64,000 nucleotides of DNA from an uncultured Eubacteriales bacterium (GCA_949292785.1 CASFBK010000004.1:1-64000); one strand, 5' to 3'. Numbered from the stretch's first letter, positions 9,203 through 21,650 are shown. Numbers and translations: made by a program. Notes: generated from the letters alone by a model not told the origin.

Positions 9203-10153
9203 TCAAGATTTTTTTTCTATTCGTTTGTCTTCAAAATATTTTTTCAGCTTGCTGAAGGATTCTTCATGCCCCTTTGCCTTCATGGCCGGGAATGCTTTCA
9301 TCAAACGTCTTTCTCCTTTATTATGTCTCTCTAATAATTCTTTATACCTTGCTTGAAGCTGGCTTCTCTCTTCTTTTCTCTCTGCAAGAGTTGATTTTAC
9401 ATTACTAATGCTTTCTGTAAGACTTTCTTTTTTATCACTAATACTATTTTTTAAATTAGACAGATTTTCCACCAATTCTTCGTGATTTTCGGAAAATTCT
9501 GTACTTTTGATTTCCATAGTTTCTTTGAAATCATCACTTTTTTCTAATACTGTGGTAACACCTTCGTAGATATTTTCTCCGATTTCATTAGAAACTACTT
9601 TTAACTTTGCTCCAAGTTCATCTAACATTTTTAAGTGTTCATTGAACTTAAGAATGGTACTTACGGTAATCACTAAATCTACTGCAAACGCAATGCAGAA
9701 AAATACCAGAAGTATTGTTCCGGGAAGCTTTGGAACTAACCGGATTATTTTATAAATGGTGGGATGTATAACATCCATAATCAAAGTGCATGCAATTCCC
9801 CACAAAATAGAAAATTTCAAGCATACATATCCACATATATTGAAGTGTTCGTTGGAATAATCCCACCATTGATTGTGAAATAGTTTTTCTAAAAGAAAAC
9901 CCGTTATAAATTCAATGACAGAAGTAAGTATAATAGAACCTAAAAATAAAACCAGAAAATTTTCTTTTAAAGGTGTTAATATTACAATAACCACTAATAC
10001 ACCACACCCATAAACAGGACATACCGGTCCGTTTAAAAATCCACGGTTTACAAATTTTCCTGTTTCTAAAGCGGCATATGCTACTTCGGTACACCATCCT
10101 AAAAATGCGTAAATTACAAATATCCAAGCTACTTCATAAAATGATACTGGCAT
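9203..10153 (-). CDS. CmpB-type (PF06541) putative ABC permease-like membrane protein with coiled-coil tail
   Basis: 316 residues from the ATG at 10153, which has AGAGG 6 bases upstream; the in-frame ATG at 10195 overlaps a TATAAT box and is rejected. Residues about 5-180 hold five to six membrane helices with the family phrases YAFLGWCTEV, NRGFLNGPVCPVYGCG and HNQWWDYS. Residues about 185-316 form a charged coiled coil rich in E, K and S. The family is annotated as a type IV ABC transporter permease on weak grounds; no ATPase gene is adjacent. Function unknown. Confidence 0.8.
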   Translation of the reverse strand: MPVSFYEVAWIFVIYAFLGWCTEVAYAALETGKFVNRGFLNGPVCPVYGCGVLVVIVILTPLKENFLVLFLGSIILTSVIEFITGFLLEKLFHNQWWDYSNEHFNICGYVCLKFSILWGIACTLIMDVIHPTIYKIIRLVPKLPGTILLVFFCIAFAVDLVITVSTILKFNEHLKMLDELGAKLKVVSNEIGENIYEGVTTVLEKSDDFKETMEIKSTEFSENHEELVENLSNLKNSISDKKESLTESISNVKSTLAERKEERSQLQARYKELLERHNKGERRLMKAFPAMKAKGHEESFSKLKKYFEDKRIEKKS

Positions 10154-10246
10154 ATTGTTCCTCTTTTCTCTGTTGTTAGTTTTTACTTTTTTCATTATAA
10201 CAAGAGAAGTCCCCTTTTTCCAGTAGTTCCTTTAGCGGATTTTTCC

Positions 10247-10290
10247 ACAAAAAAACAAACCGCACTGTTTTTTATCCACAATGCGGTCTG
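10247..10290 (-). terminator. gyrA terminator
   Basis: A 9-bp stem (10256-10264 with 10282-10290, one G-T pair) followed on the minus strand by TTGTTTTTTT. It lies about 30 bases past the gyrA stop. Confidence 0.8.
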
Positions 10291-10319
10291 CTTTTCCACT
10301 TTTTATATTTAATTTTCTT

Positions 10320-12938
10320 TTACTCTTCTTCCTCAGAATCCGCCTCTGCACGTTCCAACAGTTCCTGCATCAGCTCTTCATCGGTTTCCGTTATCTGCCC
10401 GGAAGCTCTTTTTGCTGCCTCGGCTGCTGCCGCTGCACTTGCCTTTTCTTCTTCCTCTGATACCAGCTCGGACTCATCTGTATTTTCCATTAGAGACTTA
10501 TCCTCTCTTACCTTTGCAATACTTGCAACCGTAACATCATCCGACAGGTTCATCAATTTCACACCAGAGGTAACACGGCCAAGTACAGAGATTCCATCTA
10601 CTTTCATACGGATAATAATACCTTCTGTGGTAATCATCATGATTTCATTATCCATATTGACCGCTTTCACACCAACGATATTTCCTGTTTTTTCGGTAAT
10701 CTTGTAGCACTTCACACCCTTACCGCCACGGTTCTGCGGGCTGAATTCTTCCATTCTGGTCAACTTTCCAAGACCTTTTTCAGAAGCAATTAACAGATAT
10801 TCCCCCTGGGTATTTAACTGCATTCCAACTACCTCATCCTCGTCGGACAGGTTCATACCGATGACTCCCATAGAGGTTCTACCGGTACTTCTTACGTCTG
10901 TTTCATGGAATCGGATACACTGTCCAAATTTAGTGACAAGAACAATATCCTTCGTATTATCTGTAAACTTAACTTCAATCAGGTCATCATCTTCTCGAAG
11001 ATTGATTGCGGCAAGACCTTTCTTTCTTACATTAGCATAATCTGTTACCGGAGTTTTCTTTACAATACCATTCTTTGTTGCCATGAACAGATAGTGGTCT
11101 TCTTTATATTCCTTTAATGGAATAACCGCCGTAATCTTTTCTCCCGGCTGAAGCTGTATCAGATTAATGATTGCCGTACCTCTTGCTGTTCTGCTTGCTT
11201 CCGGTATTTCATATGCTTTCATACGATATACTTTTCCGGTATTGGTAAAGAACATAAGGTAATGATGCGTTGTTGTCATCAACAATTCTTCAATATAATC
11301 ATCATCGATGGTTTCCATACCTTTGATTCCTTTACCACCACGATTCTGGCTGTGGAAGTTATCAATGCTCATACGTTTGATATATCCAAGCTTTGTCATG
11401 GCAATTACTGTATTGGTTCTTGGAATCAAATCTTCCATGGAAATATCATATTCATCAAATCCAATGGAAGTTCTTCTGTCATCTCCATATTTTTCTGCAA
11501 TTTCCATAATTTCTTCTTTGATAACACCAAGAAGCTTTTTCTCATCTGCAAGAATGGCTCTTAATTCTTCAATTTTTGCCATTAATTCTTTATATTCCGC
11601 TTCCAGTTTACCACGTTCCAAACCGGTCAGCGTACGCAGACGCATATCTACGATAGCCTGTGCCTGTGCATCTGACAACGCAAAACGCTCCATTAAGCGT
11701 GACTTTGCAAGCTGAACATTTTCACTGCCGCGAATAATACTGATTACTTCATCAATATTATCAAGCGCAATTAATAATCCCTGCAAAATATGGGCACGTT
11801 CTTCTGCCTTGTTTAATTCATATTTTGTTCTTCTGGTTACTACTTCTTCCTGATGCTTTAAGTAGTATCCTAACATTTCATTTAAGTTCATGACCTTTGG
11901 TTCATTATTGACAAGCGCCAGCATAATAACACCAAAGGTATCCTGCAGTTGTGTATGCTTATAAAGCTGGTTCAAGATAACGTTTGGATTTACGTCACGG
12001 CGCAGCTCAATACAGATACGCATACCTTCACGGCTGGATTCATCACGCAGGTCCGTAATACCATCTATTTTTTTATCTCTTACCATTTCGGCAATTTTTT
12101 CAATCAATCTTGCCTTATTTACCATATAAGGAAGCTCGGTTACAACGATACGATTCTTTCCATTCTGCATAGGTTCAATATCAGTAATGGCACGTACCTT
12201 GATTTTTCCACGTCCGGTTCGATATGACTGATCGATTCCGGCCGTTCCGAGAATCATACCTCCTGTTGGAAAGTCCGGACCTTTTACAATTTTCAAAATT
12301 TCTTCAATTTCAGTTTCTCTGTCTTCCTCAATACGGTTATCAATGATTTTTACTACAGCACTAATGACCTCACGTAAATTGTGAGGCGGAATATTGGTAG
12401 CCATACCTACCGCAATACCGGTAGTTCCGTTTACTAAAAGATTCGGATAACGGGAAGGAAGTACTAGCGGCTCTTTTTCCGTTTCATCAAAGTTCGGTCC
12501 AAAGTCAACGGTATCCTTATTGATATCCGCTAACATTTCCATGGAAATCTTGCTTAAGCGGGCTTCGGTATAACGCATCGCCGCAGCTCCGTCACCATCC
12601 ACGGAGCCGAAATTTCCATGACCGTCTACCAGCATATAACGGGTAGACCATTCCTGTGCCATATTTACCAAAGCACCATAAATAGAACTGTCACCGTGAG
12701 GGTGATATTTACCCATGGTATCACCGACGATACGGGCGCATTTACGGTGAGGCTTATCCGGTCCATTGTTCAACTCTATCATGGCATAGAGAATTCTACG
12801 CTGTACCGGCTTTAAACCGTCTCTTACATCCGGCAGTGCACGGGATGCAATAACACTCATGGCATAATCTATATAAGATTTTTCCATTGTTTTTTTCAAA
12901 TCAACGTCATCAATCTTATCGAATATTCTGTCATCCAT
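10320..12938 (-). CDS. gyrA: DNA gyrase subunit A
   Basis: 872 residues, slightly longer than average because of an acidic, alanine-rich C-terminal tail (about residues 805-872). GyrA cuts and rejoins DNA; the catalytic tyrosine lies in YTEARLSK (about residue 123). The quinolone-determining region [20 protein letters not shown] carries the usual Ser and Glu of susceptible enzymes. The C-terminal beta-pinwheel has repeated GG-KG motifs, with the GyrA box (QNRGGKG) at about residues 531-537. It follows gyrB by about 70 bases in the origin operon and starts with AGGAGG upstream. Confidence 0.99.
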   Translation of the reverse strand: MDDRIFDKIDDVDLKKTMEKSYIDYAMSVIASRALPDVRDGLKPVQRRILYAMIELNNGPDKPHRKCARIVGDTMGKYHPHGDSSIYGALVNMAQEWSTRYMLVDGHGNFGSVDGDGAAAMRYTEARLSKISMEMLADINKDTVDFGPNFDETEKEPLVLPSRYPNLLVNGTTGIAVGMATNIPPHNLREVISAVVKIIDNRIEEDRETEIEEILKIVKGPDFPTGGMILGTAGIDQSYRTGRGKIKVRAITDIEPMQNGKNRIVVTELPYMVNKARLIEKIAEMVRDKKIDGITDLRDESSREGMRICIELRRDVNPNVILNQLYKHTQLQDTFGVIMLALVNNEPKVMNLNEMLGYYLKHQEEVVTRRTKYELNKAEERAHILQGLLIALDNIDEVISIIRGSENVQLAKSRLMERFALSDAQAQAIVDMRLRTLTGLERGKLEAEYKELMAKIEELRAILADEKKLLGVIKEEIMEIAEKYGDDRRTSIGFDEYDISMEDLIPRTNTVIAMTKLGYIKRMSIDNFHSQNRGGKGIKGMETIDDDYIEELLMTTTHHYLMFFTNTGKVYRMKAYEIPEASRTARGTAIINLIQLQPGEKITAVIPLKEYKEDHYLFMATKNGIVKKTPVTDYANVRKKGLAAINLREDDDLIEVKFTDNTKDIVLVTKFGQCIRFHETDVRSTGRTSMGVIGMNLSDEDEVVGMQLNTQGEYLLIASEKGLGKLTRMEEFSPQNRGGKGVKCYKITEKTGNIVGVKAVNMDNEIMMITTEGIIIRMKVDGISVLGRVTSGVKLMNLSDDVTVASIAKVREDKSLMENTDESELVSEEEEKASAAAAAEAAKRASGQITETDEELMQELLERAEADSEEEE

Positions 12939-13007
12939 TTAATATTTCCTCCTACTAATCAACAACACCCGGCATTTTTTGCGCTGTGCATGCCAGCAAA
13001 GCTGATA

Positions 13008-14963
<1,956 letters not shown>

Positions 14964-16055
14964 TTAGAGACTGTTCTGTGCCTCTACCGTTCCATTCACT
15001 ACTTTAAAAATTTTATTTATTTCAAATCTGTTTCTTACGAATTCATCCAATCCCGTACAGGTAATAACAGTTTGTATATCATGGATGCTGTTTAATAAAA
15101 AATTCTGCCGATTACTGTCCAGCTCGGACAACACATCATCCAAAATCAAAACCGGAGTTTCCCGAATGGATTTTTTCACCAGTTCTATTTCCGAAAGCTT
15201 TAAGGACAGTGCACAGCTTCGCTGCTGTCCCTGCGAACCAAACTTTCTTACATCAATCTCCTGTATCATAAAGCATAAATCATCCCGGTGAGGTCCCACT
15301 GAGGTCTGACCAAACTTTAAGTCTTTTTCTCTGCATCGTGCCAATTCCTGTTCCAGATTTTCTTCCAATACATCCGGCTCATATTTTAACACCAGTTCTT
15401 CTTTTTTTCCTGAAATATTCTTATGTATTTCATACACAATTCCATTTAGTTCTTCTACAAATTCTTTTCTGGTCTGTATAACCTTCCTGCCATATTCCAC
15501 GAGCTGCATGTCCCATACTGCCAACGTATCTAAAAGCTCCGGCCGGAAACTAATATCCTTTAATAAACGATTTCTCTGATTTAACACTTTATTATACTTT
15601 GTAAGGTTATACAGATAAATTTTATCTAACTGGCAAAGCTCAACGTCTAAGAATCTTCTTCGTTCCGAAGGACCGTTTTTAATGATATTCAAATCCTCCG
15701 GTGAGAAAAATACAATGTTTAATATCCCAAACAGTTCAGAAGCCTTTTTTATGGGCATTCGATTAATGGCAATCCCTTTTGACTTATTTTTCTTTAAATG
15801 CATATCAATCTGATAATCTAATCCACCCTTTTCTACGATGGTGCGGATATGCGCTTCTTCCTGCCCAAACTGGATTAACTCCCGGTCCTTGCTTCCCTTG
15901 TGTGACTTTGTCGTGCCGCTGACATAGATAGATTCTAATACATTTGTCTTTCCCTGGGCATTGTCACCATATAGGATATTGGTTCCTTTATCAAATTCCA
16001 TATACAAATCATCATAATTGCGAAAATGGCTTAACGCAACGGATTTTAAAATCAT
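14964..16055 (-). CDS. recF: DNA replication/repair protein RecF
   Basis: 363 residues with an SMC-like ATPase head: Walker A GDNAQGKTN (about 30-38), an ABC-type signature SQGQQRSCALSLKLSE and Walker B PVLILDDVLSELD. RecF loads RecA at single-strand gaps with RecO and RecR. Its ATG overlaps the stop of the upstream S4-domain gene by 4 bases, so the two are translationally coupled in the dnaA-dnaN-yaaA-recF-gyrB-gyrA array. Confidence 0.98.
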   Translation of the reverse strand: MILKSVALSHFRNYDDLYMEFDKGTNILYGDNAQGKTNVLESIYVSGTTKSHKGSKDRELIQFGQEEAHIRTIVEKGGLDYQIDMHLKKNKSKGIAINRMPIKKASELFGILNIVFFSPEDLNIIKNGPSERRRFLDVELCQLDKIYLYNLTKYNKVLNQRNRLLKDISFRPELLDTLAVWDMQLVEYGRKVIQTRKEFVEELNGIVYEIHKNISGKKEELVLKYEPDVLEENLEQELARCREKDLKFGQTSVGPHRDDLCFMIQEIDVRKFGSQGQQRSCALSLKLSEIELVKKSIRETPVLILDDVLSELDSNRQNFLLNSIHDIQTVITCTGLDEFVRNRFEINKIFKVVNGTVEAQNSL

Positions 16056-16261
16056 TTTACAATTTTAATTGTTTCTCCTTCAAAAGAAACAATATCTCCG
16101 TCTACTAATTTTTTTCCTCTTTGATACTCTACTTCACCATTGACGGTTACCAGCCCATCCTGAATTACCATCTTTGCCATCACACCGGAATCCACCAAAT
16201 TGGCAGCCTTTAACGCCTGTCCCAATTTGATATATTCCTCTCTCAGCTTAATTTCTTCCAT
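16052..16261 (-). CDS. yaaA: S4-domain RNA-binding protein YaaA
   Basis: 69 residues forming an isolated S4 RNA-binding domain: YIKLGQALKAANLVDSGVMAKMVIQDGLVTVNGEVEYQRGKKL. YaaA-type proteins sit invariably between dnaN and recF in Firmicutes and act in ribosome maturation in Bacillus. It overlaps recF by 4 bases and follows dnaN by 24. Confidence 0.97.
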   Translation of the reverse strand: MEEIKLREEYIKLGQALKAANLVDSGVMAKMVIQDGLVTVNGEVEYQRGKKLVDGDIVSFEGETIKIVK

Positions 16262-16285
16262 GATTTTTCCTCAATTCTGTTCCTG

Positions 16286-17398
16286 CTAGTTGGTAGCTGC
16301 ATTAAAGTTTACCGGAAGAATCAGATAAATGAACTTTTCGTCATCATCCTTAATAAAACATGGTGCTTTTGGATTTACCATGTAGAGAGTCACTTCCTCT
16401 TCGTCAATGACACGAAGGGCATCGATAAAAAACTTCGGATTGAATCCAATCAGAATGTCCTTTCCTTCTTTTTGAATATCAATATCTTCATTCATGGAAC
16501 CGATGAAGGAATTGATTTTTAATTCCATATTTCCATCTGTTACATTCATGATAATCGGTTTTTTATCTCCTTCTTTTACCAGAAGAGTTGCACGGTCAAT
16601 ACAGCTTAACAGCTCTCGCTTGTTAATCTTAATCTTTGTCTCATAGTCAGAAGAGAGCATTTGTTCAATCTTGAAATATTCCCCTTCTATCAAACGGGAA
16701 ACAACGGTAGTATTGTCAAATTCAAATACAATATGATTCTCCGTAAAGAACATGCTGACGTCTTCGTTTGCATCTCCCGGTAAAATCTTACTTACTTCCT
16801 GTAAGGTTTTTCCAGGAACAACTACTTTGTGATTGTCATAGTTTTCTTTTAATTCAATGTTTCGTATGGAAATACGATGTCCGTCTAAGGATACTACCTT
16901 TAACTGATTTTCTTTGATTTCAAATAATTCACCTGTCATTAATTTGTTATTATCACTGTCTGCAATAGAAAAGATAGTCTGACGAATCACTTCCTTCAGT
17001 GTAAACTGGGAAAGTACGATAGACTGGTTTCTTTCAATGTATGGAAGATAAGAAAAGTCTTCTCCTGATTTTCCAATAATATTGAACTTCGCTTTTTCAC
17101 AGGTAATAATTGTTTTAAAAGATGCATCTGTCTCTATGGTAACTTCATTATCAGGAAGCTTTCTTACGATTTCGGAAAAGATTTTTGCATCCAATGCGAT
17201 AACACCGCGTTCTGCAATCTCTCCTTCTATCTTTGTTTCTATTCCTAATTCCATATCATTTGCGGTCAATTTTATTTCATTGGTAGAAGCGTCAATTAAA
17301 ATACATTCTAAAATAGCCATGGTGGTTCTAGAAGGTACTGCCTTGGAGACAATATTTACTCCGTGTAATAAATTAGATTTGGAACATATGATTTTCAT
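16286..17398 (-). CDS. dnaN: DNA polymerase III beta sliding clamp
   Basis: 370 residues, the usual clamp length, with three repeated clamp folds and a hydrophobic C-terminal strand ending FIYLILPVNFN (normally LPMR). The N-terminus MKIICSKSNLLHGVNIVSKAVPSRTT is diagnostic. The dimeric ring tethers DNA polymerase III to DNA. The intergenic region upstream towards dnaA holds repeated DnaA-box-like motifs, so replication initiation and dnaN expression may be linked. Confidence 0.99.
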   Translation of the reverse strand: MKIICSKSNLLHGVNIVSKAVPSRTTMAILECILIDASTNEIKLTANDMELGIETKIEGEIAERGVIALDAKIFSEIVRKLPDNEVTIETDASFKTIITCEKAKFNIIGKSGEDFSYLPYIERNQSIVLSQFTLKEVIRQTIFSIADSDNNKLMTGELFEIKENQLKVVSLDGHRISIRNIELKENYDNHKVVVPGKTLQEVSKILPGDANEDVSMFFTENHIVFEFDNTTVVSRLIEGEYFKIEQMLSSDYETKIKINKRELLSCIDRATLLVKEGDKKPIIMNVTDGNMELKINSFIGSMNEDIDIQKEGKDILIGFNPKFFIDALRVIDEEEVTLYMVNPKAPCFIKDDDEKFIYLILPVNFNAATN

Positions 17399-17696
17399 GT
17401 TTGTGTATAACTCCTTCCTGGGCTTTAAGATATATTTATAATTAGAGATTCATATTCTTCATCTTAGGGGATGTGAATAAGTGTATAAGTGGTTGAACCC
17501 CTTTTATTTAGGGACATGAACTTACTGTATAACTTTGTGAATTTCACCTTGAAATGGCTTGGATAAGCTGTGAATAAATTTGGCTGCTTTATTTTCAAAA
17601 AAATCAAAATAATTGAAATTAAGGTATAAATTCGAGCTTATCAAGGTATTTCAACAGGGGATGTGAATAAGTTGTCCACAAATGTTGAAGCTGCCA
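17399..17696. other. dnaA-dnaN intergenic region with DnaA-box-like repeats
   Basis: This gap holds several DnaA-box-like nonamers: TGTGAATAA at 17473-17481, 17569-17577 and 17662-17670, and TTGTCCACA at 17672-17680. A 17-base sequence (AGGGGATGTGAATAAGT) occurs twice, at 17467-17483 and 17656-17672. In Bacillus a second DnaA-box cluster in the same place makes oriC bipartite, and the same is inferred here. No coding sequence is seen. Confidence 0.7.
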
Positions 17697-19046
17697 TTAA
17701 TTTGGATTAATCTTCTTTTTAATGGTTTCAATTAAATTATGAAAGGTTTCATTGTCTTCATATTCCTGGGTTATCTTCTTGATACCATGGATAATGGTAG
17801 AGTGGTCACGGCCACCTAGTAATGCGCCGATGGTCTCTAATGGTGTATCTGTCATATTCTTACACAGATACATGGCAATCTGGCGTGGTCGCGCAATCTC
17901 ATTACTACGGTTCTTAGAAATCATTTGGTCCGTAGAAATATTGAAGTGTTCTGAAACAATTTCTATGACAAGCTGAGGGGTAATCTCTCGCGGCTTGTCC
18001 GGGGAAATGATATTTTGTAATTCACGAACTGCAATTTCCATGGTAATATCGGTGTGCTCCAGATTGGAAAAAGCAAGCAGCTTATTTAAGGCTCCCTCCA
18101 GTTCACGAATATTAGACTTAATATTGGTTGCGATATAATCCAGAATCTGATCATCTAACTGGAACCCATCTACTTCTTCCTTTCTGCGAAGGATTGCCAT
18201 ACGTGTTTCATAATCAGGATAACCGACATCTGCAAGAAGTCCCCATTCAAAACGAGAACGGATACGCTCTTCTAAGGTTTCCATTTCTTTCGGCGGTTTA
18301 TCGGAAGAAAGAATAATCTGTTTTCCGGCAGAATGAAGTACATTAAAGGTATGGAAGAATTCTTCCTGGGTACTTTCCTTTCCTATAATAAACTGAACGT
18401 CGTCAATCATTAAGACATCTACCGTACGGTATTTGTCACGAAGCTTTGTCATGGCAGATGCATTACCGTTACGAATGGAATCAATTACTTCATTCGTAAA
18501 TTCTTCCGAAGTAACGTAAAGAATCTTTTTGTCCGGCTGCTGCTTTAAGATAAAGTGTCCGATAGACTGCATTAAGTGAGTCTTACCAAGTCCCGGTCCT
18601 CCATAAATATAGAGAGGATTGTATACCTGTCCCGGACATTCTGCTACAGCAAGGGAAGCTGCGTGGGCAAATTTATTATTTTCACCAACCACAAAGGTGT
18701 CAAAAGTATAGTTAGGATTCAGGTTTGTTCTATCTGAATTTGGAATGAATTCAGGACTCTTACTCCGAAAAGACTTCATAGACTTTGTCTGTTCTGGAAG
18801 AATAAATTCTATTTCATATTCAATTCCTGTAATCTCTGCAACGGCTACCTTAATCGGAAGTGTGTATCTTTTGGAAATATAATTTACACCAATCTGTTCT
18901 GAAGGTACCAGTATGTAGAGTTTCATATCTTCAATACTGTAGACACTTAATGGTTTTAAAAAAGTATCGAAAGCAATGTCGGAAATCTCATATTCTTCCT
19001 TGACAGTGCGTAAAATCTCATCCCATTTTTCTAAAATAAGTTCCAT
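17697..19046 (-). CDS. dnaA: Chromosomal replication initiator DnaA
   Basis: 449 residues from the ATG at 19046, which has TTGGAG 8 bases upstream; a TTG four codons earlier overlaps that site. Domain I (about 1-85) begins ELILEKWDEILRTVK. Domain III is the AAA+ ATPase with Walker A GGPGLGKTHL and Walker B LMIDDVQF. Domain IV has the DNA-binding signature ALLGGRDHSTIIHGIKKI. It binds the DnaA boxes on both sides of its own gene and opens the origin. Confidence 0.99.
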   Translation of the reverse strand: MELILEKWDEILRTVKEEYEISDIAFDTFLKPLSVYSIEDMKLYILVPSEQIGVNYISKRYTLPIKVAVAEITGIEYEIEFILPEQTKSMKSFRSKSPEFIPNSDRTNLNPNYTFDTFVVGENNKFAHAASLAVAECPGQVYNPLYIYGGPGLGKTHLMQSIGHFILKQQPDKKILYVTSEEFTNEVIDSIRNGNASAMTKLRDKYRTVDVLMIDDVQFIIGKESTQEEFFHTFNVLHSAGKQIILSSDKPPKEMETLEERIRSRFEWGLLADVGYPDYETRMAILRRKEEVDGFQLDDQILDYIATNIKSNIRELEGALNKLLAFSNLEHTDITMEIAVRELQNIISPDKPREITPQLVIEIVSEHFNISTDQMISKNRSNEIARPRQIAMYLCKNMTDTPLETIGALLGGRDHSTIIHGIKKITQEYEDNETFHNLIETIKKKINPN

Positions 19047-19058
19047 ATAGTTCTCCAA

Positions 19059-19578
19059 GCTTCTTTCTATTTTATATATTCATAGTCTTCCATACTCTAT
19101 AATAACCCAAATCGCCTAAATAATCAATTAAAAAATTAGAAAGGTATAGGGGATTGCCAAAATAATAAAAATTGCCTTATTTTATCCAAAAATGTATTAT
19201 AAACATATCTACAGCGAAAGAAAAGCCGATTTTTTCAGCTTTAAATAAACAGGATGTTTTTATATGAACATGATATCAAAAAGTTTTCCACAAGTTATCC
19301 ACAAATTATGGATAACTTTATGTAAACGCCAAAAATGTGAATAAATTGTGGATGAAATGTGTTTCTTCCTTATTAATAATATAGCATGTTAGTTTTGTGG
19401 AAAAGTATTTTTAAGAGATTTTTATGAAAAACTAGATGTTGATAAAAGAAATTTTCTATTAATATATATAGTGGTGAGATTTTTTTACTATGAAAAAAGT
19501 TGCAAAATAGCTTGACTTAAAGGGATTTTTTGTTATAATCAAAAGTGATGTTTTTTAACGTAGAGGAGGTGGATACCT
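19059..19578. other. Replication origin oriC (dnaA-rpmH region)
   Basis: This AT-rich, non-coding gap between the divergent dnaA and rpmH genes holds a tight DnaA-box cluster: the perfect TTATCCACA at 19295-19303, TTTTCCACA at 19284-19292, and on the reverse strand TATGGATAA 19307-19315, TGTGAATAA 19336-19344, TGTGGATGA 19347-19355 and TGTGGAAAA 19396-19404. A near match TTATCCAAA lies at 19182-19190. About 19405-19510 is very AT-rich and is the likely unwinding element. The rpmH promoter closes the region. Confidence 0.9.
19512..19539 (+). promoter_or_regulatory. rpmH promoter
   Basis: TTGACT (19512-19517), a 16-base spacer and TATAAT (19534-19539), 40 bases before rpmH. Immediately next to the AT-rich part of oriC. 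Confidence 0.8.
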
Positions 19579-19713
19579 ATGAAGATGACATTTCAACCAA
19601 AAAAGAGATCAAGATCTAAGGTTCATGGATTTAGAGCTAGAATGAGTACAGCAGGCGGAAGAAAAGTATTGGCTGCAAGAAGATTAAAAGGAAGAAAAAA
19701 ATTATCAGCTTAG
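19579..19713 (+). CDS. rpmH: 50S ribosomal protein L34
   Basis: A 44-residue, very basic protein starting [20 protein letters not shown] and ending [11 protein letters not shown], unmistakable as bL34. AGGAGG lies 9 bases before the ATG. It is the first gene of the rightward rpmH-rnpA-yidD-yidC-khpB group. A short GCCACAACTTTGTGGTC hairpin with a T-rich tail (about 19714-19737) follows and could partly terminate transcription. Confidence 0.99.
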   Translation: MKMTFQPKKRSRSKVHGFRARMSTAGGRKVLAARRLKGRKKLSA

Positions 19714-19774
19714 GCCACAACTTTGTGGTCTTTCTTCTTACTCGAGGAATCTCAAGGAATGAGGAAACATTTAT

Positions 19775-20113
19775 ATGAAGTTCTCTGAATCATTGAAGAA
19801 AAACAGTTATTTCCAGAATGTGTATAAAAATGGGACATCTTATGCTAATCGTTACTTTGTTATGTATGTTCTGGAAAATCATTTAGACAGAAACAGATTA
19901 GGAATATCAGTTAGTAAAAAAGTAGGAAATAGTGTTATAAGACATCACATTACAAGATTAGTAAGAGAAGCATACAGATTACAGGAAGAGATGTTCAATA
20001 GTGGTTTGGACATTGTAGTCATTGCAAGGGTATCAGCCAAACATATCACTTATCATGAGACAGAAAGCGCTTTGATACACCTTGGAAATCTTCATCACAT
20101 CTTAAAACAATAG
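19775..20113 (+). CDS. rnpA: Ribonuclease P protein component
   Basis: 112 residues. The basic signature LGISVSKKVGNSVIRHHITRLVREAYR is the RNR motif that contacts the RNase P RNA and the pre-tRNA leader. Starts MKFSESLKKNSYFQNVYKNG, typical of Gram-positive RnpA. AGGAA lies upstream of the ATG. Confidence 0.98.
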   Translation: MKFSESLKKNSYFQNVYKNGTSYANRYFVMYVLENHLDRNRLGISVSKKVGNSVIRHHITRLVREAYRLQEEMFNSGLDIVVIARVSAKHITYHETESALIHLGNLHHILKQ

Positions 20114-20148
20114 TTTGGAAATTATTTTAGAAAAGAAGATGGAATGTT

Positions 20149-20358
20149 TTGAAAAGAATATTAATTGCGATAATAAAGTTTTATAGAAAATATTTATCAC
20201 CTTTAAAAACTACCAAGTGCCCTTATTATCCAACGTGTTCTACTTATGGATTACAGGCGATTGAAAAGTATGGGGCTGTAAAAGGTTCTATGTTAGCTGG
20301 GTGGAGAATATTAAGATGTAATCCCTTTTCAAAAGGCGGATATGATCCAGTTCCATAA
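20149..20358 (+). CDS. yidD: Membrane protein insertion efficiency factor YidD
   Basis: 69 residues with the diagnostic KYLSPLKTTKCPYYPTCSTYGLQAIEKYGA and RCNPFSKGGYDPVP. The family (formerly hemolytic protein HlpA) assists YidC in membrane insertion. The start is a TTG; no in-frame ATG is available, and a weak GGA lies upstream. Placed between rnpA and yidC as in most bacteria. Confidence 0.96.
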   Translation: MKRILIAIIKFYRKYLSPLKTTKCPYYPTCSTYGLQAIEKYGAVKGSMLAGWRILRCNPFSKGGYDPVP

Positions 20359-20376
20359 TATAGGAGGTTTTTTACA

Positions 20377-21639
20377 TTGACACAGATTATTTTGACCCAA
20401 TATTCCGGTAAAATTATTGGTCCAATAGCAAAGTTAATCGGTTATATTATGAATTATCTGTATCTGTTTCTGGATAAAGTATTTGGAATTCAGAACCTAG
20501 GTATTTGTATTATTCTATTTACGTTTGTTATTTATATGGCAATGATTCCGCTGACCTATAAGCAGCAGAAGTTTTCAAAGTTATCACAAAAAATGCAGCC
20601 TGAAATCAATGAGATTCGTAAGAAATATCAGAATAAAAAAGACCAGGCTTCTATGATGAAAATGAATGAAGAAACACAGGCGATTTATGAGAAATATGGT
20701 GTTTCTCCAACCGGAAGCTGTGTTCAGATGATTATTCAGATGCCGATTCTTTTTGCGATGTACCGTGTAGTATATAATGTACCTGCTTATGTAAGCAGTG
20801 TGAAGGAAGTTTATACTCCGTTGGTAGATAAAATAGTAAATGTATCTGGATTTAAGGATATCATTGAGAAATTTGTAAGTGATGTTGGTGTCAGACCAAT
20901 GTATGGTTTGAATTTTGATACTGCCACATCTACAACAAATTCTATCATTGATGTACTCTATGCACTTCCTAGTCATGGTTGGGAAGTATTAAAGGAAAGT
21001 TTTTCCGGATTGACTGATATTATCAGTTCAACGGCAACAGAAGTATCTCACTTAAACAATTTTTTAGGTATCAATATTGCTAATACTCCATTTTCTATGC
21101 TGAAAAATGGATGGAGTGAGAAAGATTTTATTTTAATTATTTCAGCGATTGCAATACCGCTTGTTTCTTATCTGACTCAGGTCATTAATATCAAGTTGAT
21201 GCCGACAGCTTCTTCCGGTGATGGTAACGATGCTATGGCAAGACAGATGAAGACCATGAATATGATGATGCCTTTATTCTCATTGTTCATGTGTTTCGGT
21301 GTGCCGGTAGGTCTTGGCCTTTACTGGATTGCGGGTGCGGTAATCCGTTGTATTCAGCAGTTGATTATTAACAAGCGTATGGAAAATCTGGACTTGGATG
21401 CTATCATTGAGAAGAATAGAGAAAAAGCTAAGAAGAAGAAAGAAAAAAGAGGAATTTATCAGAATCAGATTGCAAATGCGGCAAAGATGAATACCAGAAA
21501 TATTCAGGAGCCAATGAGCGTGAAGGAAAAGGAAGAAAAACTTCGCAAGACAGAAGAATATGCAAAGACTGCGAAGAAGGGAAGTCTTTTAGAAAAGGCA
21601 AATATGGTAAAAGAATTCAATGAACGTAACAATAAGTAG
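20377..21639 (+). CDS. yidC: Membrane protein insertase YidC/OxaA
   Basis: 420 residues. The Gram-positive YidC layout is present: membrane segments with FTFVIYMAMIPLTYKQQKFSKLSQKMQPEI, the hydrophilic groove region SPTGSCVQMIIQMPILFAMYRVV, and a long basic C-terminal tail from about residue 340 that probably contacts ribosomes. Two long insertions between helices make it larger than Bacillus SpoIIIJ (about 260 residues), as is usual in Lachnospiraceae. The start codon is TTG with AGGAGG 9 bases upstream. Confidence 0.96.
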   Translation: MTQIILTQYSGKIIGPIAKLIGYIMNYLYLFLDKVFGIQNLGICIILFTFVIYMAMIPLTYKQQKFSKLSQKMQPEINEIRKKYQNKKDQASMMKMNEETQAIYEKYGVSPTGSCVQMIIQMPILFAMYRVVYNVPAYVSSVKEVYTPLVDKIVNVSGFKDIIEKFVSDVGVRPMYGLNFDTATSTTNSIIDVLYALPSHGWEVLKESFSGLTDIISSTATEVSHLNNFLGINIANTPFSMLKNGWSEKDFILIISAIAIPLVSYLTQVINIKLMPTASSGDGNDAMARQMKTMNMMMPLFSLFMCFGVPVGLGLYWIAGAVIRCIQQLIINKRMENLDLDAIIEKNREKAKKKKEKRGIYQNQIANAAKMNTRNIQEPMSVKEKEEKLRKTEEYAKTAKKGSLLEKANMVKEFNERNNK

Positions 21640-21650
21640 GGGGAATGGTC

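Noticed and set aside
10905..12815. Several long open frames on the plus strand inside gyrA
   Set aside because: They are antisense shadows of a highly conserved gene, with no ribosome binding sites or recognisable protein patterns.
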